A model generated the notes under the pieces. The model ran no database searches, had not been told where the DNA came from, and saw only the letters and a list, made by a program, of their open reading frames with translations. Source: VRUE01 sp963697805 (lineage in GTDB: Bacteria; Actinomycetota; Thermoleophilia; Solirubrobacterales; 70-9). Taken from it: a stretch of DNA of 64,000 bases. The DNA lies in NCBI GenBank assembly GCA_963697805.1, contig CAVOPB010000004.1, positions 124,001-188,000 on the forward strand, written 5' to 3'. Each line of letters opens with the position of its first letter. The stretch's first letter is position 1. The position numbers and the translations under genes were made by a program. Positions 40,745 to 49,218 of this stretch are shown in pieces.

Positions 40745-41110
40745 GTGGCCGACAACGTGATCCGGGCGTCCCCTGAGGAGGCAGAACAGGCGCTCTCCTT
40801 CCTCAACGAGATGTCGCCGGACATGCGCGGCGCCGCGATTCTCGACGAGGACGGCTCGGTGCTCGCCGCGAGCGGTGACGCGAACCGGTGGCGCGAGGAC
40901 GCCGCCGCGCTGTTCGCCGCCGCCGACCGCGCCGACGATGAGCCGGCCGAACAGATCCACATCGGGACCGAGCAGGGCGAGGTCTTCGCGCTCCGCCACG
41001 CCGGGCTCGCCGCCGTCGCCGTGACCGAGCGCTTCGCGCTCGCCTCGCTGCTGCTTTTCGACATGCGGGCGCTGCTCCGCGACCTCGCCGCCGGCGGAGG
41101 GGGACCGTGA
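40745..41110 (+). CDS. Roadblock/LC7-like protein
   Basis: 121 residues from GTG 40745: LNEMSPDMRGAAILDEDGSVLAASGD followed by a helix and IHIGTEQGEVFALRHAGLAAVAVTERFALASLLLFDMRALLRDL. This is the beta-alpha pattern of Roadblock domains, which work with small GTPases or as regulators. No GTPase gene is adjacent. It overlaps the next gene by 4 nt (GTGA). Confidence 0.65.
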   Translation: MADNVIRASPEEAEQALSFLNEMSPDMRGAAILDEDGSVLAASGDANRWREDAAALFAAADRADDEPAEQIHIGTEQGEVFALRHAGLAAVAVTERFALASLLLFDMRALLRDLAAGGGGP

Positions 41111-41340
41111 CGCCGCCGAAGCCCCACAGGGTCTTCCTCGACCGCGTCTCCAGCTATGCCGACGAGGCCGCCGCGTACATGCGCCGCCGTCGCGCCTCGC
41201 GGCGCCCCTTCGCCCGCCTCTATTACCCGGGTGGCCGCGCGGTCGACCATGCCGCCGACGCCGAGGCTGCCGGCGAGCTGTTCGTCGCTGCCGGGCGCTT
41301 GATCGAGGTCGCGGGGCCGGGGAAGAGGAGGGGCACTTGA
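41107..41340 (+). CDS. Hypothetical 77-aa protein
   Basis: 77 residues from GTG 41107, overlapping the stop of the Roadblock-like gene and overlapped in turn by tldD (TTGA). N-terminal half very basic (YMRRRRASRRPFARLYYPGG), C-terminal half Ala/Glu helical (DHAADAEAAGELFVAAGRLI). No family recognised; the tight overlaps on both sides support it being real. Confidence 0.6.
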   Translation: MTPPKPHRVFLDRVSSYADEAAAYMRRRRASRRPFARLYYPGGRAVDHAADAEAAGELFVAAGRLIEVAGPGKRRGT

Positions 41341-42731
41341 GCGGCGCCCCCGATCTGTTCGAGCCGGGAGTCGGCGAGCGCGTCCTCGCCCGGGCGCTGG
41401 CCTCGGGCGGCGATTTCGCCGAGCTCTTCGCCGAACGCCGCGGGGGGCTCTCGATGTCGATCGACGAGTCACGGATCGAGTCGGTGCAGTCGGGGGCCGA
41501 GGAGGGCGCCGGGGTCAGGGTGATCAGCGGCGGCACGACCTATTTCGCCCATGTCGACGGCCTCGACCCGGCCGACCTCGAGCGCGCGGCCGATGAGGCC
41601 GCCGCCGCGCTTCGCGGCGAGCGGGTCGAGCCGCAGTCGCTGCAGGCCGTGGCAACGACACCGCACCGGATCGAGCAACGTCCCGAGGATGTTCCCGCCG
41701 AGCGCAAGGCCGAGCTGTTGCGCGAGCTCGACGAGCGCGGGCGCGCCGCCGGCAGCGAGATCGCACAGCTGCTCGCCTCCTACGCCGAGGCGCGGCGCGA
41801 GGTCGCGGTCGCCAACTCGGCGGGGCTGCTGAGCGGTGACGACCGGACCCGAACCCGGCTCGCCGCCCAGGTCGTCGCCCGCCGCGGCGACCGGGTCGAG
41901 ACCGGCGCCGAGACGCTCGGCGCCCAGCGGGGCTTCGAGCTCTTCGACGATGACCCGGCCGAGATCGCCGCCAGCGCCGCCGGCAAGGCCCTGACCCTGC
42001 TCGAGGCGCGCCCGGCGCCGACCGGGTCGATGCCGGTCGTCGTCGGCGGCGGCTTCGGCGGCGTCCTCTTCCACGAGATGACCGGCCATGGGCTCGAGGC
42101 CGACCACATCCAGAAGGGGGCGAGCGTCTATGAGGGCAAGCTCGGGGAGCGGGTCGCCCAACCGCTGCTGAGCGCCTACGACGACGGCCAAATGCCGAAC
42201 GAGTGGGGCAGCGACGCGATCGACGACGAGGGAACCCCGACCCAGAAGACGTTGGCGATCGAGGAGGGACGACTGACCTCCTACCTCTACGACCGGCTTC
42301 GGGCCGAACGGGACGGAGTCGCCTCGACCGGCAATGGGCGCCGCCAGAGCTTCCGGCACCTGCCGATCCCGCGGATGACCAACACCTACATCGCTCCGGG
42401 CGATGCCGAGCCCGCGGCGATCATCGGCGAGGTCGACAGGGGCTTCTACGCGGTCTCGTTCGCCGGCGGCCAGGTCGACCCGGCGACCGGCGACTTCGTC
42501 TTCGGCGTCTCCGAGGGCTATCTGATCGAGGGCGGGAAGGTCACCGCCCCCTGCCGAGGCGCGACCCTGATCGGTAACTGCCTGCAGGCCCTGGAGTCGA
42601 TCGATGCCGTCGGCAACGACTTCTGGATGAAGACGGGGATCTGCGGCAAGGGCGGGCAGAGCGTCCCGGTCGGCACCGGCCAGGGGCACGTCCGGATCGC
42701 CGCGATGACAGTCGGGGGGACGGACACATGA
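41337..42731 (+). CDS. tldD: TldD metalloprotease subunit
   Basis: 464 residues. TldD/TldE form a heterodimeric protease that degrades unfolded peptides and matures some ribosomal peptides. The zinc motif HEMTGH (HExxxH) is in GGVLFHEMTGHGLEADHIQKG, with the third ligand region FGVSEGYLIEGGKVTAPCRGATLIGN near the C-terminus. TTG 41337 overlaps the preceding stop. tldE follows in a 4-nt overlap. No obvious ribosomal-peptide precursor is nearby. Confidence 0.93.
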   Translation: MSGAPDLFEPGVGERVLARALASGGDFAELFAERRGGLSMSIDESRIESVQSGAEEGAGVRVISGGTTYFAHVDGLDPADLERAADEAAAALRGERVEPQSLQAVATTPHRIEQRPEDVPAERKAELLRELDERGRAAGSEIAQLLASYAEARREVAVANSAGLLSGDDRTRTRLAAQVVARRGDRVETGAETLGAQRGFELFDDDPAEIAASAAGKALTLLEARPAPTGSMPVVVGGGFGGVLFHEMTGHGLEADHIQKGASVYEGKLGERVAQPLLSAYDDGQMPNEWGSDAIDDEGTPTQKTLAIEEGRLTSYLYDRLRAERDGVASTGNGRRQSFRHLPIPRMTNTYIAPGDAEPAAIIGEVDRGFYAVSFAGGQVDPATGDFVFGVSEGYLIEGGKVTAPCRGATLIGNCLQALESIDAVGNDFWMKTGICGKGGQSVPVGTGQGHVRIAAMTVGGTDT

Positions 42732-44089
42732 CCGAGCTGGACCCGGCCGCGACCGCCGCCCGCGCGGTCGAGGAGGCGATTGCGGCAGGCGCCGACGACG
42801 CCGAGGCGTTCGCCTCCGAGGAATCCTCGCGTGAGATCCGGGTCCATGGCGGCGAGGTGGAGAGTCTCACCGCCGCGACCGGGCGCGGGGTCGGAATCCG
42901 GGCCTGGATCGGCCGGCGCGTCGGCTACGGATACGGCACCGACCTCTCCGGGGCCGGTATCCGCGCGATCGCCGCCCGCGCCGCCGAGGCCGCCGCCGCG
43001 GCCGACGAGGACGAGTTTGCGGGCCCGCCGCAGGCGGCCGGGCCGGCGACGGCGCCCGACGGCCTCGTCGACCCCTCGGTGGCCGAATGGCCGACCGAGC
43101 GGACCGCCCAGCTGGCGCTCGCGGTCGAGGATGCGGCTCTCGCCGCCGACCCCCGCATCGTCGGCGTCGAGCAGGCCGTCTATGCCGACGCCACCGAGGG
43201 GATCGCGATCTCCTCCTCGACCGGGACCGGCGGCGAGTTCGAGGTGTCCAGCTGCTACGCGTACCTGCAGGCGCTGGCCGAGGGAGACGGCGGGCGCGAG
43301 ACCGGGCTCGGGTTCGGGCTCGCCCGCGGCCCCAACGGCCTCGACCCGGCCGCAATCGGACGCGAGGGCGCCGAGCGGGCGACCGCGATGATCGGCGCCG
43401 GCAAGCCCGCGTCGGGTACCTGCGCGGTCGTCCTCGACCCGACGGTCGCCGCCTCCTTCGTCGGGCTGCTGGGGTCGACGATCGGGGCCGATGCCGTGCA
43501 GCGCGGCCGCTCCCCGCTGGCCGGCCGGGTGGGGGAGGAGGTCGCCGGCGAGGCCTTCGTCCTTCACGACGACGGCCTCGATCCCGATGGGTTCGCCACC
43601 GCGCCGATCGACGGCGAGGGCCTACCCCGCCGCCGCACCGCGCTGATCGAGGGCGGCCGTCTGCAGACCTACCTCTACGACACCTACACCGCCCGCCGCG
43701 GCGGCTCCGAGTCAACCGCCAGCGCCGGCCGCGCCGGCTACCGGTCGCAACCCTCCGTCTCCGCTTCGAACCTCGTCGTCGGGGCCGGCGCGACCGGATT
43801 CGATGAGCTGCTGGCCGAGGCCGACGGCGGCGTCTGGGTGAGCGACGTCGCCGGGCTTCACTCGGGTGTGAATCCGGTCACCGGCGTCTTTTCGGTCGGC
43901 GCCTCGGGCCGGGCGATCAGGGATGGCGCCCTGGCCGAGCCGCTGCGGGAGTTCACGATCGCGAGCGACCTCGTCTCGATGCTGCGCGTGGTTCTCGGGG
44001 CCGGCTCCGAGCCCCGATGGGTGCCGTTCGGAGGCTCCGTCAGCACCCCGCCGCTGCTGATCGGCGAGATGGCTGTCAGCGGTTCCTGA
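42728..44089 (+). CDS. tldE: TldE/PmbA, partner of TldD
   Basis: 453 residues of the TldE/PmbA family, the non-zinc partner. It shares the TldD fold (GRGVGIRAWIGRRVGYGYGTDLS, SSSTGTGGEFEVSSCYAY) but has no HExxxH. C-terminal features GVNPVTGVFSVGASGRAI and DLVSMLRVV are typical. Its ATG overlaps the tldD stop (ATGA), ensuring equal expression. Confidence 0.92.
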   Translation: MTELDPAATAARAVEEAIAAGADDAEAFASEESSREIRVHGGEVESLTAATGRGVGIRAWIGRRVGYGYGTDLSGAGIRAIAARAAEAAAAADEDEFAGPPQAAGPATAPDGLVDPSVAEWPTERTAQLALAVEDAALAADPRIVGVEQAVYADATEGIAISSSTGTGGEFEVSSCYAYLQALAEGDGGRETGLGFGLARGPNGLDPAAIGREGAERATAMIGAGKPASGTCAVVLDPTVAASFVGLLGSTIGADAVQRGRSPLAGRVGEEVAGEAFVLHDDGLDPDGFATAPIDGEGLPRRRTALIEGGRLQTYLYDTYTARRGGSESTASAGRAGYRSQPSVSASNLVVGAGATGFDELLAEADGGVWVSDVAGLHSGVNPVTGVFSVGASGRAIRDGALAEPLREFTIASDLVSMLRVVLGAGSEPRWVPFGGSVSTPPLLIGEMAVSGS

Positions 44090-44102
44090 GCGCCAGCGGC
44101 GC

Positions 44103-44162
44103 ATGAACGCCGAACACGCTGTTAGATTGCCGCCGACCTCAACGACGACGGAGGAGCTTTGA
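44103..44162 (+). CDS. Possible tiny upstream ORF before HU gene (weak leader-family copy F)
   Basis: ATG 44103 opens 19 codons, MNAEHAVRLPPTSTTTEEL, with TGA ending 1 nt before the HU GTG. The start MNAEHA recalls MSAERA of the other copies, but the rest does not align. TTAGAT at about 44122 could be the -10 of the HU promoter, in which case this ORF would not be transcribed whole. Confidence 0.2.
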   Translation: MNAEHAVRLPPTSTTTEEL

Positions 44163-44163
44163 C

Positions 44164-44442
44164 GTGACAAAGGCTGAATTTCTGGACCGACTGGCAGCGG
44201 ACGAGCGCGTGGGCAGTAAGAAGGCCGCGGGTGATGCGGTCGACGCGGTGCTCGACACGATTACCGACACTCTCGCCGGCGGGGGTGAGGTCAGCTTCAC
44301 CGGGTTCGGCAAGTTCCACGTTGCCGAGCGCGGCCCCAGGCAGGGAGTCAACCCGCGCACCGGCGAAAGGATCACGATCCCGGGTGGCAAGGTCCCCCGC
44401 TTCTCCGCCGGCTCGGCGCTGAAGGCCAAGGTCAAGGGTTGA
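44164..44442 (+). CDS. hup: HU-family DNA-binding protein
   Basis: 92 residues: MTKAEFLDRLA, DAVLDTITDTLAGGGEVSFTGFGKFHVAERGPRQGVNPRTGERITIPGGKVPRFSAGSALKAKVKG, the complete HU fold with the DNA-binding arm RGPRQGVNPRTGE. It lacks the long Lys/Ala tail of mycobacterial HU. GGAGGA lies upstream of GTG 44164. pyrF follows within 7 bp. Confidence 0.95.
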   Translation: MTKAEFLDRLAADERVGSKKAAGDAVDAVLDTITDTLAGGGEVSFTGFGKFHVAERGPRQGVNPRTGERITIPGGKVPRFSAGSALKAKVKG

Positions 44443-44449
44443 AGCGGCC

Positions 44450-45334
44450 CTGATCCCGTTTGCGGATCGGCTCGCGGCGCTCGTCGAAGAGCGCCGCAGC
44501 CAGATCTGCCTCGGCCTCGACCCGGACCCGGCGAAGCTGGGTTCCGAGGAGGCCTTACCGGAGACCGGCGACGGCGCCGCCGAGATGGCGGCGTCGGCGG
44601 TCGCCGCCGAGTGCCGCTCGTTGATCGAGCGGGCGGGGCCCGCCTGCGTCGCGGTCAAGCCCCAGCTCGCCTGCTTCGAGCGCCTCGGGGCGCCGGGCTG
44701 GTCCGCTCTGGCCGAGGTCTGCGAGGCGGCGCGCGCGTCCGGCCTGCTCGTGCTCGCCGACGGAAAGCGCGGCGACGTTCCGGTCAGCGCCTCGGCCTAC
44801 GCGCAGGGGCTGGTCGGGGAGACGCCGACCCCGTGGGGACCGGTGCCGGGCCTCGGCGCCGACGCCTTCACGGTCAATCCGCTGCTCGGCGGGGACTCGC
44901 TCGAGCCGTTCGTCACCGCGGCCGAGGCGGCGGGGGCGGGCGTCTTCGCCCTCGTCCGCACCAGCAATCCCGGCGCCGCCGACATCGAGGACCTGCCCGC
45001 CCCCGAGGCGCCGCTGCACGAGCGCCTCGCCGAGCTCGTCGACGGGCTCTCCGATCGCCTGGCCGGCACCGGCGGCCTCAGCGGGATGGGCGCGGTCGTC
45101 GGCGCGACCGAGCCGGGCCACATCGCGCGCCTGCGTGAACTGATGCCGCGGGCGGTATTCCTGCTGCCGGGGGTCGGCGCCCAGGGCGGCCGGCCGGAGC
45201 TGCTCGGGGCCGCGTTCGCGCCAGGGCCCGCGGCCGGCCTCGTCAGCGCCTCGCGGAGTATCGCCGGCGATGCCGACCCGGGCGCCGCCGCCGAGCGCCT
45301 TCGCGATGGCGTCTGGGAAGTTTCGACCAGCTGA
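44450..45334 (+). CDS. pyrF: Orotidine 5'-phosphate decarboxylase, class 2 (PyrF)
   Basis: About 294 residues; makes UMP from OMP. Family motifs: ICLGLDPDP, CVAVKPQLACFERLG, LLVLADGKRGDVPVSASAYA (catalytic D-x-K-x-x-D) and VRTSNPGA. Homology clearly begins near IPFADRLAALVEERRSQICLGLDP, but no ATG, GTG or TTG exists in frame upstream; the first in-frame ATG (44585) is inside the barrel. CTG at 44450, 7 nt after the HU stop, is the best start. Confidence 0.88.
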   Translation: MIPFADRLAALVEERRSQICLGLDPDPAKLGSEEALPETGDGAAEMAASAVAAECRSLIERAGPACVAVKPQLACFERLGAPGWSALAEVCEAARASGLLVLADGKRGDVPVSASAYAQGLVGETPTPWGPVPGLGADAFTVNPLLGGDSLEPFVTAAEAAGAGVFALVRTSNPGAADIEDLPAPEAPLHERLAELVDGLSDRLAGTGGLSGMGAVVGATEPGHIARLRELMPRAVFLLPGVGAQGGRPELLGAAFAPGPAAGLVSASRSIAGDADPGAAAERLRDGVWEVSTS

Positions 45335-45390
45335 AACCGCGCTGAGCGGCTATACGATCCCCTGCCCGATCAGGATCCCGTCCTCCGACA

Positions 45391-45456
45391 ATGAGCCCGG
45401 AGCGAGCAAGCATCCATCTCTGTCTATTTGCGCCGCGAGCGAAGAGCGAATATTGA
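45391..45456 (+). CDS. Tiny upstream ORF, leader-peptide family copy B
   Basis: ATG 45391 opens 21 codons, MSPERASIHLCL then FAPRAKSEY, ending TGA 2 nt before the LysM gene ATG. It matches copy A at 13 of 21 residues and aligns without gaps at DNA level. TATACG at about 45351 could be a -10. Confidence 0.5.
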   Translation: MSPERASIHLCLFAPRAKSEY

Positions 45457-45458
45457 AA

Positions 45459-45782
45459 ATGAGCAAGCGCTCCTCTGCAACCGCTCGCGTAATCGCGGTG
45501 ACCGCACTCGTTTGCGGCATCGCGGTCCTGCTGTTCGTCGTCGCGACCTCGCTCAGCGGCGGCGGCGGTGACTCCGGCAAGCATGCCGGGAAGAGCGGGG
45601 TGGCCCGGGGAGAGCAGAAGGGCGGAAACGGGAAGGTTCGCGGCGCCTACGTCGTCCAGAATGGCGACACCCTGACCTCGATATCGCACGAAACCGGAGT
45701 CCCGGTCTCTCAGATCCTGAAGCTCAACCCGGGCGTCGACCCTCAGATCCTGATCTCCGGCGAAAAGCTGAAGCTCAGGTAA
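45459..45782 (+). CDS. Membrane-anchored LysM-domain protein
   Basis: 107 residues: short cytoplasmic start MSKRSSATAR, a membrane helix (VIAVTALVCGIAVLLFVVATSL), a Gly/Lys linker, and one LysM domain (GAYVVQNGDTLTSISHETGVPVSQILKLNPGVDPQILISGEKLKL), which binds peptidoglycan. It is 3 bp upstream of a D,D-carboxypeptidase gene, suggesting a joint role in the cell wall. Confidence 0.88.
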   Translation: MSKRSSATARVIAVTALVCGIAVLLFVVATSLSGGGGDSGKHAGKSGVARGEQKGGNGKVRGAYVVQNGDTLTSISHETGVPVSQILKLNPGVDPQILISGEKLKLR

Positions 45783-45785
45783 ACC

Positions 45786-46973
45786 GTGCCGGCCCGCCGC
45801 CTGATCGCCGCCGCCTTCGCGACGGCGCTGCTGCTCTCCCTCGCGGCGGCGCCCGGCGCGGCCGCCGGCCCGCCGAAGATCGAAGCCCGCGCCTGGGCCC
45901 TGATCGATGCCCGCACCGGCGCCGTGCTCGCCTCGCACGCGGCGCACAGGCGCCTGCCGATCGCCAGCACGACGAAGATGATGACCGCCTATGCCTCGCT
46001 GCACGACCTTCCTCTCGACAAGGTCGTCCGTGCCTCCCCCTACCACCCGATCTACGGCGAGTCGCTGCTCGAACTCCGGCCCGGGCAGCGGGTCAGCATC
46101 CGTGACCTCATCTACGGGTTGATCCTGCGTAGCGGCAACGACGCCGCCAACGACTTGGCGCTCGCCGCGGCCGGGTCCGATGCCCGCTTCGTGCGCGAGA
46201 TGAATCAGCACGCGGCGGCCCTCGGTCTCTCCGACACCCATTACGCCAACCCGGTCGGGCTCGACGAGAAGGGGAACTACTCGAGCGCCTACGACCTCAC
46301 CGTGCTCGGCCGCCGGCTGCTCGAGATCCCGGCCTTCGCCGAGATCGCCGACTCCCGCACCGCGCTCCTGCACAGCCTCCACCCGCCGCGCCGGATCGAA
46401 ACGATCAACGACCTCCTGCTCGAGGTCCCGTGGGCGAACGGGATCAAGACGGGCCACACCTTCGCCGCCGACTACGTCCTGGTCGGCGCCGGCAAACGCA
46501 AGGGCGTCGAGCTGATCTCCGCCGTGCTCGGGGTCTGGACCGAGTCCGGCCGCGACCTCGAAACACAGCGCCTGCTCGACTACGGCTTCTCGCTCTACCG
46601 CAAGCGGCATCCCGTCCGCAGCGGTCAGGTCCTCGCCAGGCCGGACATCCGCTACGAGGACGGCGCCCTGCCGCTGCGGGCGTCGCGGACGGTGAAGGTC
46701 GGCGTGCGGCGCGGCCATCGTGTCGTCCTCTCGGTTCGGGCTCCGCAGGAGGTCGAGGGCCCGATCCATCGCGGCGAGGTGCTCGGGACGGCGACGGTCG
46801 CGCTCGCCGGGATGCAGGTCGCGAGGGTGTCGCTCCGCGCCGGGCGCGGCCTCGAGCGGGCGAGCGCGCTCGACAGGGCCCGCAGCTTCATAGCCGACAA
46901 CGCCCTCTGGCTCGCGCTGGCGCTGTCGGCGATACTGGTCGCGGCTCTGTTCTTCTGGCGCCGCACGCGATGA
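45786..46973 (+). CDS. dacA: D-alanyl-D-alanine carboxypeptidase (peptidase S11, PBP5-like)
   Basis: 395 residues: signal peptide (LIAAAFATALLLSLAAAPGAAA), penicillin-binding motifs S61-TTK64, S116-GN and K221-TG, and a C-terminal membrane helix (ALWLALALSAILVAALFFWRR). It trims the terminal D-Ala of peptidoglycan stem peptides on the outer face of the membrane. GTG 45786 follows the LysM gene by 3 bp. It overlaps the PfkB gene by 4 nt. Confidence 0.94.
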   Translation: MPARRLIAAAFATALLLSLAAAPGAAAGPPKIEARAWALIDARTGAVLASHAAHRRLPIASTTKMMTAYASLHDLPLDKVVRASPYHPIYGESLLELRPGQRVSIRDLIYGLILRSGNDAANDLALAAAGSDARFVREMNQHAAALGLSDTHYANPVGLDEKGNYSSAYDLTVLGRRLLEIPAFAEIADSRTALLHSLHPPRRIETINDLLLEVPWANGIKTGHTFAADYVLVGAGKRKGVELISAVLGVWTESGRDLETQRLLDYGFSLYRKRHPVRSGQVLARPDIRYEDGALPLRASRTVKVGVRRGHRVVLSVRAPQEVEGPIHRGEVLGTATVALAGMQVARVSLRAGRGLERASALDRARSFIADNALWLALALSAILVAALFFWRRTR

Positions 46974-47926
46974 TTCTCACCGTCACCCTCAACGCCGCAA
47001 TCGACAGGACGGTCGCGGTACCGAACTTCAGGCTCGGCCACCGCCACCGGGCGGTCGAGAGCCGCACGGTCGCGGGTGGAAAAGGGGTCAACGTGGCCCG
47101 CGCGATCGGCCTCCTCGGCCGGCCCGTGATCGCCACCGGGTTCGCCGGCGGACCGACCGGGAGCCGGGTTCTCGAGCAGCTGCGCAAAGAGGCGGTGCTG
47201 ACCGACTTCACGACGATCGCCGGCGAGACCCGGATCAACCTCGCGGTGATCGACCCGACCTCCGGCGAACAGTCCGAGATCAACGAGCGTGGCCCGGCGG
47301 TCAGCCCGGAGGAGGTCGAGCGGTTCGTCGAGCGACTCAAGTACCTCGCCGGCGGCGCCCGGCTCTGCGTGCTCGCCGGCTCGCTGCCTCCGGGGGCCCC
47401 CGAGGACCTCTACGCCCGGCTCGTCGGCGATCTCCGCGAGCGCGGCGTCGAGGTGATCCTCGATGCCGACGGCGAGCCGATGCTGGCCGGGATCCGGGCC
47501 GGGGCATCGATGGTCACCCCGAACGAACTCGAGGCCGAGGAGCTGGTCGGGCAGGAGTTCTCCGGTCGCGACGACGTCGTCAGCGGGGTGGCGGAGCTAC
47601 TGCGTCTGGGGGCCGCGGAAGCCGCGATCACGAGGCCCGACGGCTGCGTCGCCGCGGTCGGTACGGGAGGCGAGCGCTGCTTCATCGAGGGGCGGACGCG
47701 GCCGCTGGAGCCGGTCTCGACGGTCGGCTCGGGCGACGCCTACCTGGCCGGTTATGTCGCCGCCCGCTACGACGGGATGGAGCCCCGCGAGTGCCTTGCC
47801 TACGCGGTCGCCTGCGGGGCCGAGTCGACCCAGCATTTCGGCGCTGGCGTCGTCGATCGCAACCAGGTCGAGCGCCTGATCGATCAGGTCGAGGTCAAGG
47901 ACTTGGAGGTCCACGCGGAAGTGTAG
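46970..47926 (+). CDS. PfkB-family kinase, 1-phosphofructokinase-like
   Basis: 318 residues: MILTVTLNAAIDRTVAVPNF, GGKGVNVARAIGLLG, and C-terminal STVGSGDAYLAGYVA with the catalytic Asp. The start TVTLNPA-type sequence and length fit 1-phosphofructokinase/tagatose-6-phosphate kinase (FruK/LacC). No fructose PTS gene is near, so the exact sugar phosphate is open. Starts in an ATGA overlap with the carboxypeptidase gene. Confidence 0.88.
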   Translation: MILTVTLNAAIDRTVAVPNFRLGHRHRAVESRTVAGGKGVNVARAIGLLGRPVIATGFAGGPTGSRVLEQLRKEAVLTDFTTIAGETRINLAVIDPTSGEQSEINERGPAVSPEEVERFVERLKYLAGGARLCVLAGSLPPGAPEDLYARLVGDLRERGVEVILDADGEPMLAGIRAGASMVTPNELEAEELVGQEFSGRDDVVSGVAELLRLGAAEAAITRPDGCVAAVGTGGERCFIEGRTRPLEPVSTVGSGDAYLAGYVAARYDGMEPRECLAYAVACGAESTQHFGAGVVDRNQVERLIDQVEVKDLEVHAEV

Positions 47927-47963
47927 TCTGGCTGTTCAACGCCACCCCGCCCTGGAGGACCAA

Positions 47964-49169
47964 TTGGAGATCGACATCGGTCGAGGCAAGAAGGGGAGGC
48001 GCGCCTACGGATTCGACGACATCGCGATCGTTCCGTCGCGCCGCACCCGCGATCCCGACGACATTGACATCAGCTGGACGCTCGGCCCTTATCGCTTCGA
48101 GCTGCCGCTCGTCGCCTCGGCAATGGACGGGGTGGTCAGCCCCGACACCGCCGCCCTCGTCAATCAGCTCGGCGGCCTCGGGGTGCTCAACCTCGAGGGG
48201 ATCTGGACCCGCTTCGAGAACGCCGAGGAGCAGCTCGAGAAGATCGCCGCGGCGCCGAAGCACCTGGCGACCCGGATCATGCAGGAGATCTACGCCGAGC
48301 CGGTCAAGCCGGAGCTGATCGGGCAGCGGATCGCCGAGATCAAGGAGCGCGGCGTGGTCGCATGTGGCTCGCTGACGCCGCAGCGGGTGCGCGAGCACTA
48401 CGAGATCGCGGTCGAGGCCGGGATCGACATCCTCGTCATCCAGGGCACGGTCATCTCGGCCGAACACGTCTCGACCACGGTCGAGCCGCTGAACCTGAAG
48501 GAGTTCATCTCCGAAGTGCCGGTGCCGACCGTGGTCGGCGGCTGCGCGTCCTACTCGACCGGCCTCCACCTGATGAGGACCGGGGCGGTCGGGGTGCTGG
48601 TCGGCGTCGGGCCGGGCGCGGCCTGCACGACCCGCGGCGTGCTCGGGATCGGAGTCCCGCAGGCGACCGCGATCGCCGACGTCGCCGCCGCTCGCGCTCA
48701 GCACATGCTGGAGACGGGCGAGTACGTGAACGTGATCGCCGACGGCGGCATGCGGACCGGTGGAGACGTCTCGAAGGCGATCGCCGTCGGTGCCGACGCG
48801 GTCATGGTCGGCTCGCCGCTGGCCCGCGCCAAGGAGGCCCCGGGGCGGGGCTTCCACTGGGGGATGGCGACCTTCCACCCCTCGCTGCCGCGCGGCACCC
48901 GGGTCTCGACCAAGCAGGACGGGACGATGGAGGAGATCCTCCTCGGCCCCGCCCAGGAGAACGACGGCACCTTCAACCTGATGGGGGCGCTGAAGACATC
49001 GATGGCGACGACCGGCTACGAGGACATCCGCTCCTTCCAGCGGGCCGAGGTGATGGTCGCCCCGGCGCTGCAGAGCGAGGGCAAGCAGCTCCAGACCGAG
49101 CAGGCCGTCGGAATGGGCTCCAACGGACGCGCCGCCGTGTCGGCAGGAGTGGCGGTCTCCGACGATTGA
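47964..49169 (+). CDS. guaB3: GuaB3-type IMP dehydrogenase family protein
   Basis: 401 residues without the CBS pair of canonical GuaB. It has the barrel start AYGFDDIAIVPSRRTRDPDDIDISW, the catalytic-loop Cys in GVGPGAACTTRGVLG, NVIADGGMRTGGDVSKAIAVGADAVMVGSPLA and the C-terminal GTRVSTKQDGTMEEILLGPA typical of GuaB3 in actinobacteria and cyanobacteria. TTG 47964 follows GGAGGACCAA. guaA lies next, so it may supply XMP for GMP synthesis. Confidence 0.9.
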   Translation: MEIDIGRGKKGRRAYGFDDIAIVPSRRTRDPDDIDISWTLGPYRFELPLVASAMDGVVSPDTAALVNQLGGLGVLNLEGIWTRFENAEEQLEKIAAAPKHLATRIMQEIYAEPVKPELIGQRIAEIKERGVVACGSLTPQRVREHYEIAVEAGIDILVIQGTVISAEHVSTTVEPLNLKEFISEVPVPTVVGGCASYSTGLHLMRTGAVGVLVGVGPGAACTTRGVLGIGVPQATAIADVAAARAQHMLETGEYVNVIADGGMRTGGDVSKAIAVGADAVMVGSPLARAKEAPGRGFHWGMATFHPSLPRGTRVSTKQDGTMEEILLGPAQENDGTFNLMGALKTSMATTGYEDIRSFQRAEVMVAPALQSEGKQLQTEQAVGMGSNGRAAVSAGVAVSDD

Positions 49170-49184
49170 CCCGGTCGAGGGTTA

Positions 49185-49214
49185 ATGCACGAGCGAACGC
49201 GCATCAATATCTGA
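49185..49214 (+). CDS. Tiny upstream ORF, short leader-family copy E
   Basis: ATG 49185 opens only 9 codons, MHERTRINI, then TGA, 4 nt before the guaA GTG. ERTRINI matches the ERASVNL / ERASIHL part of the longer copies, and CATCAATATCTG matches their CATATCTG region. It looks like a truncated member. Confidence 0.35.
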   Translation: MHERTRINI

Positions 49215-49218
49215 GGGT

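Noticed and set aside
41337..44089. TldD/TldE as part of a ribosomal-peptide (RiPP) cluster
   Set aside because: No precursor-like ORF or modifying enzyme lies nearby; the pair looks like the housekeeping protease.
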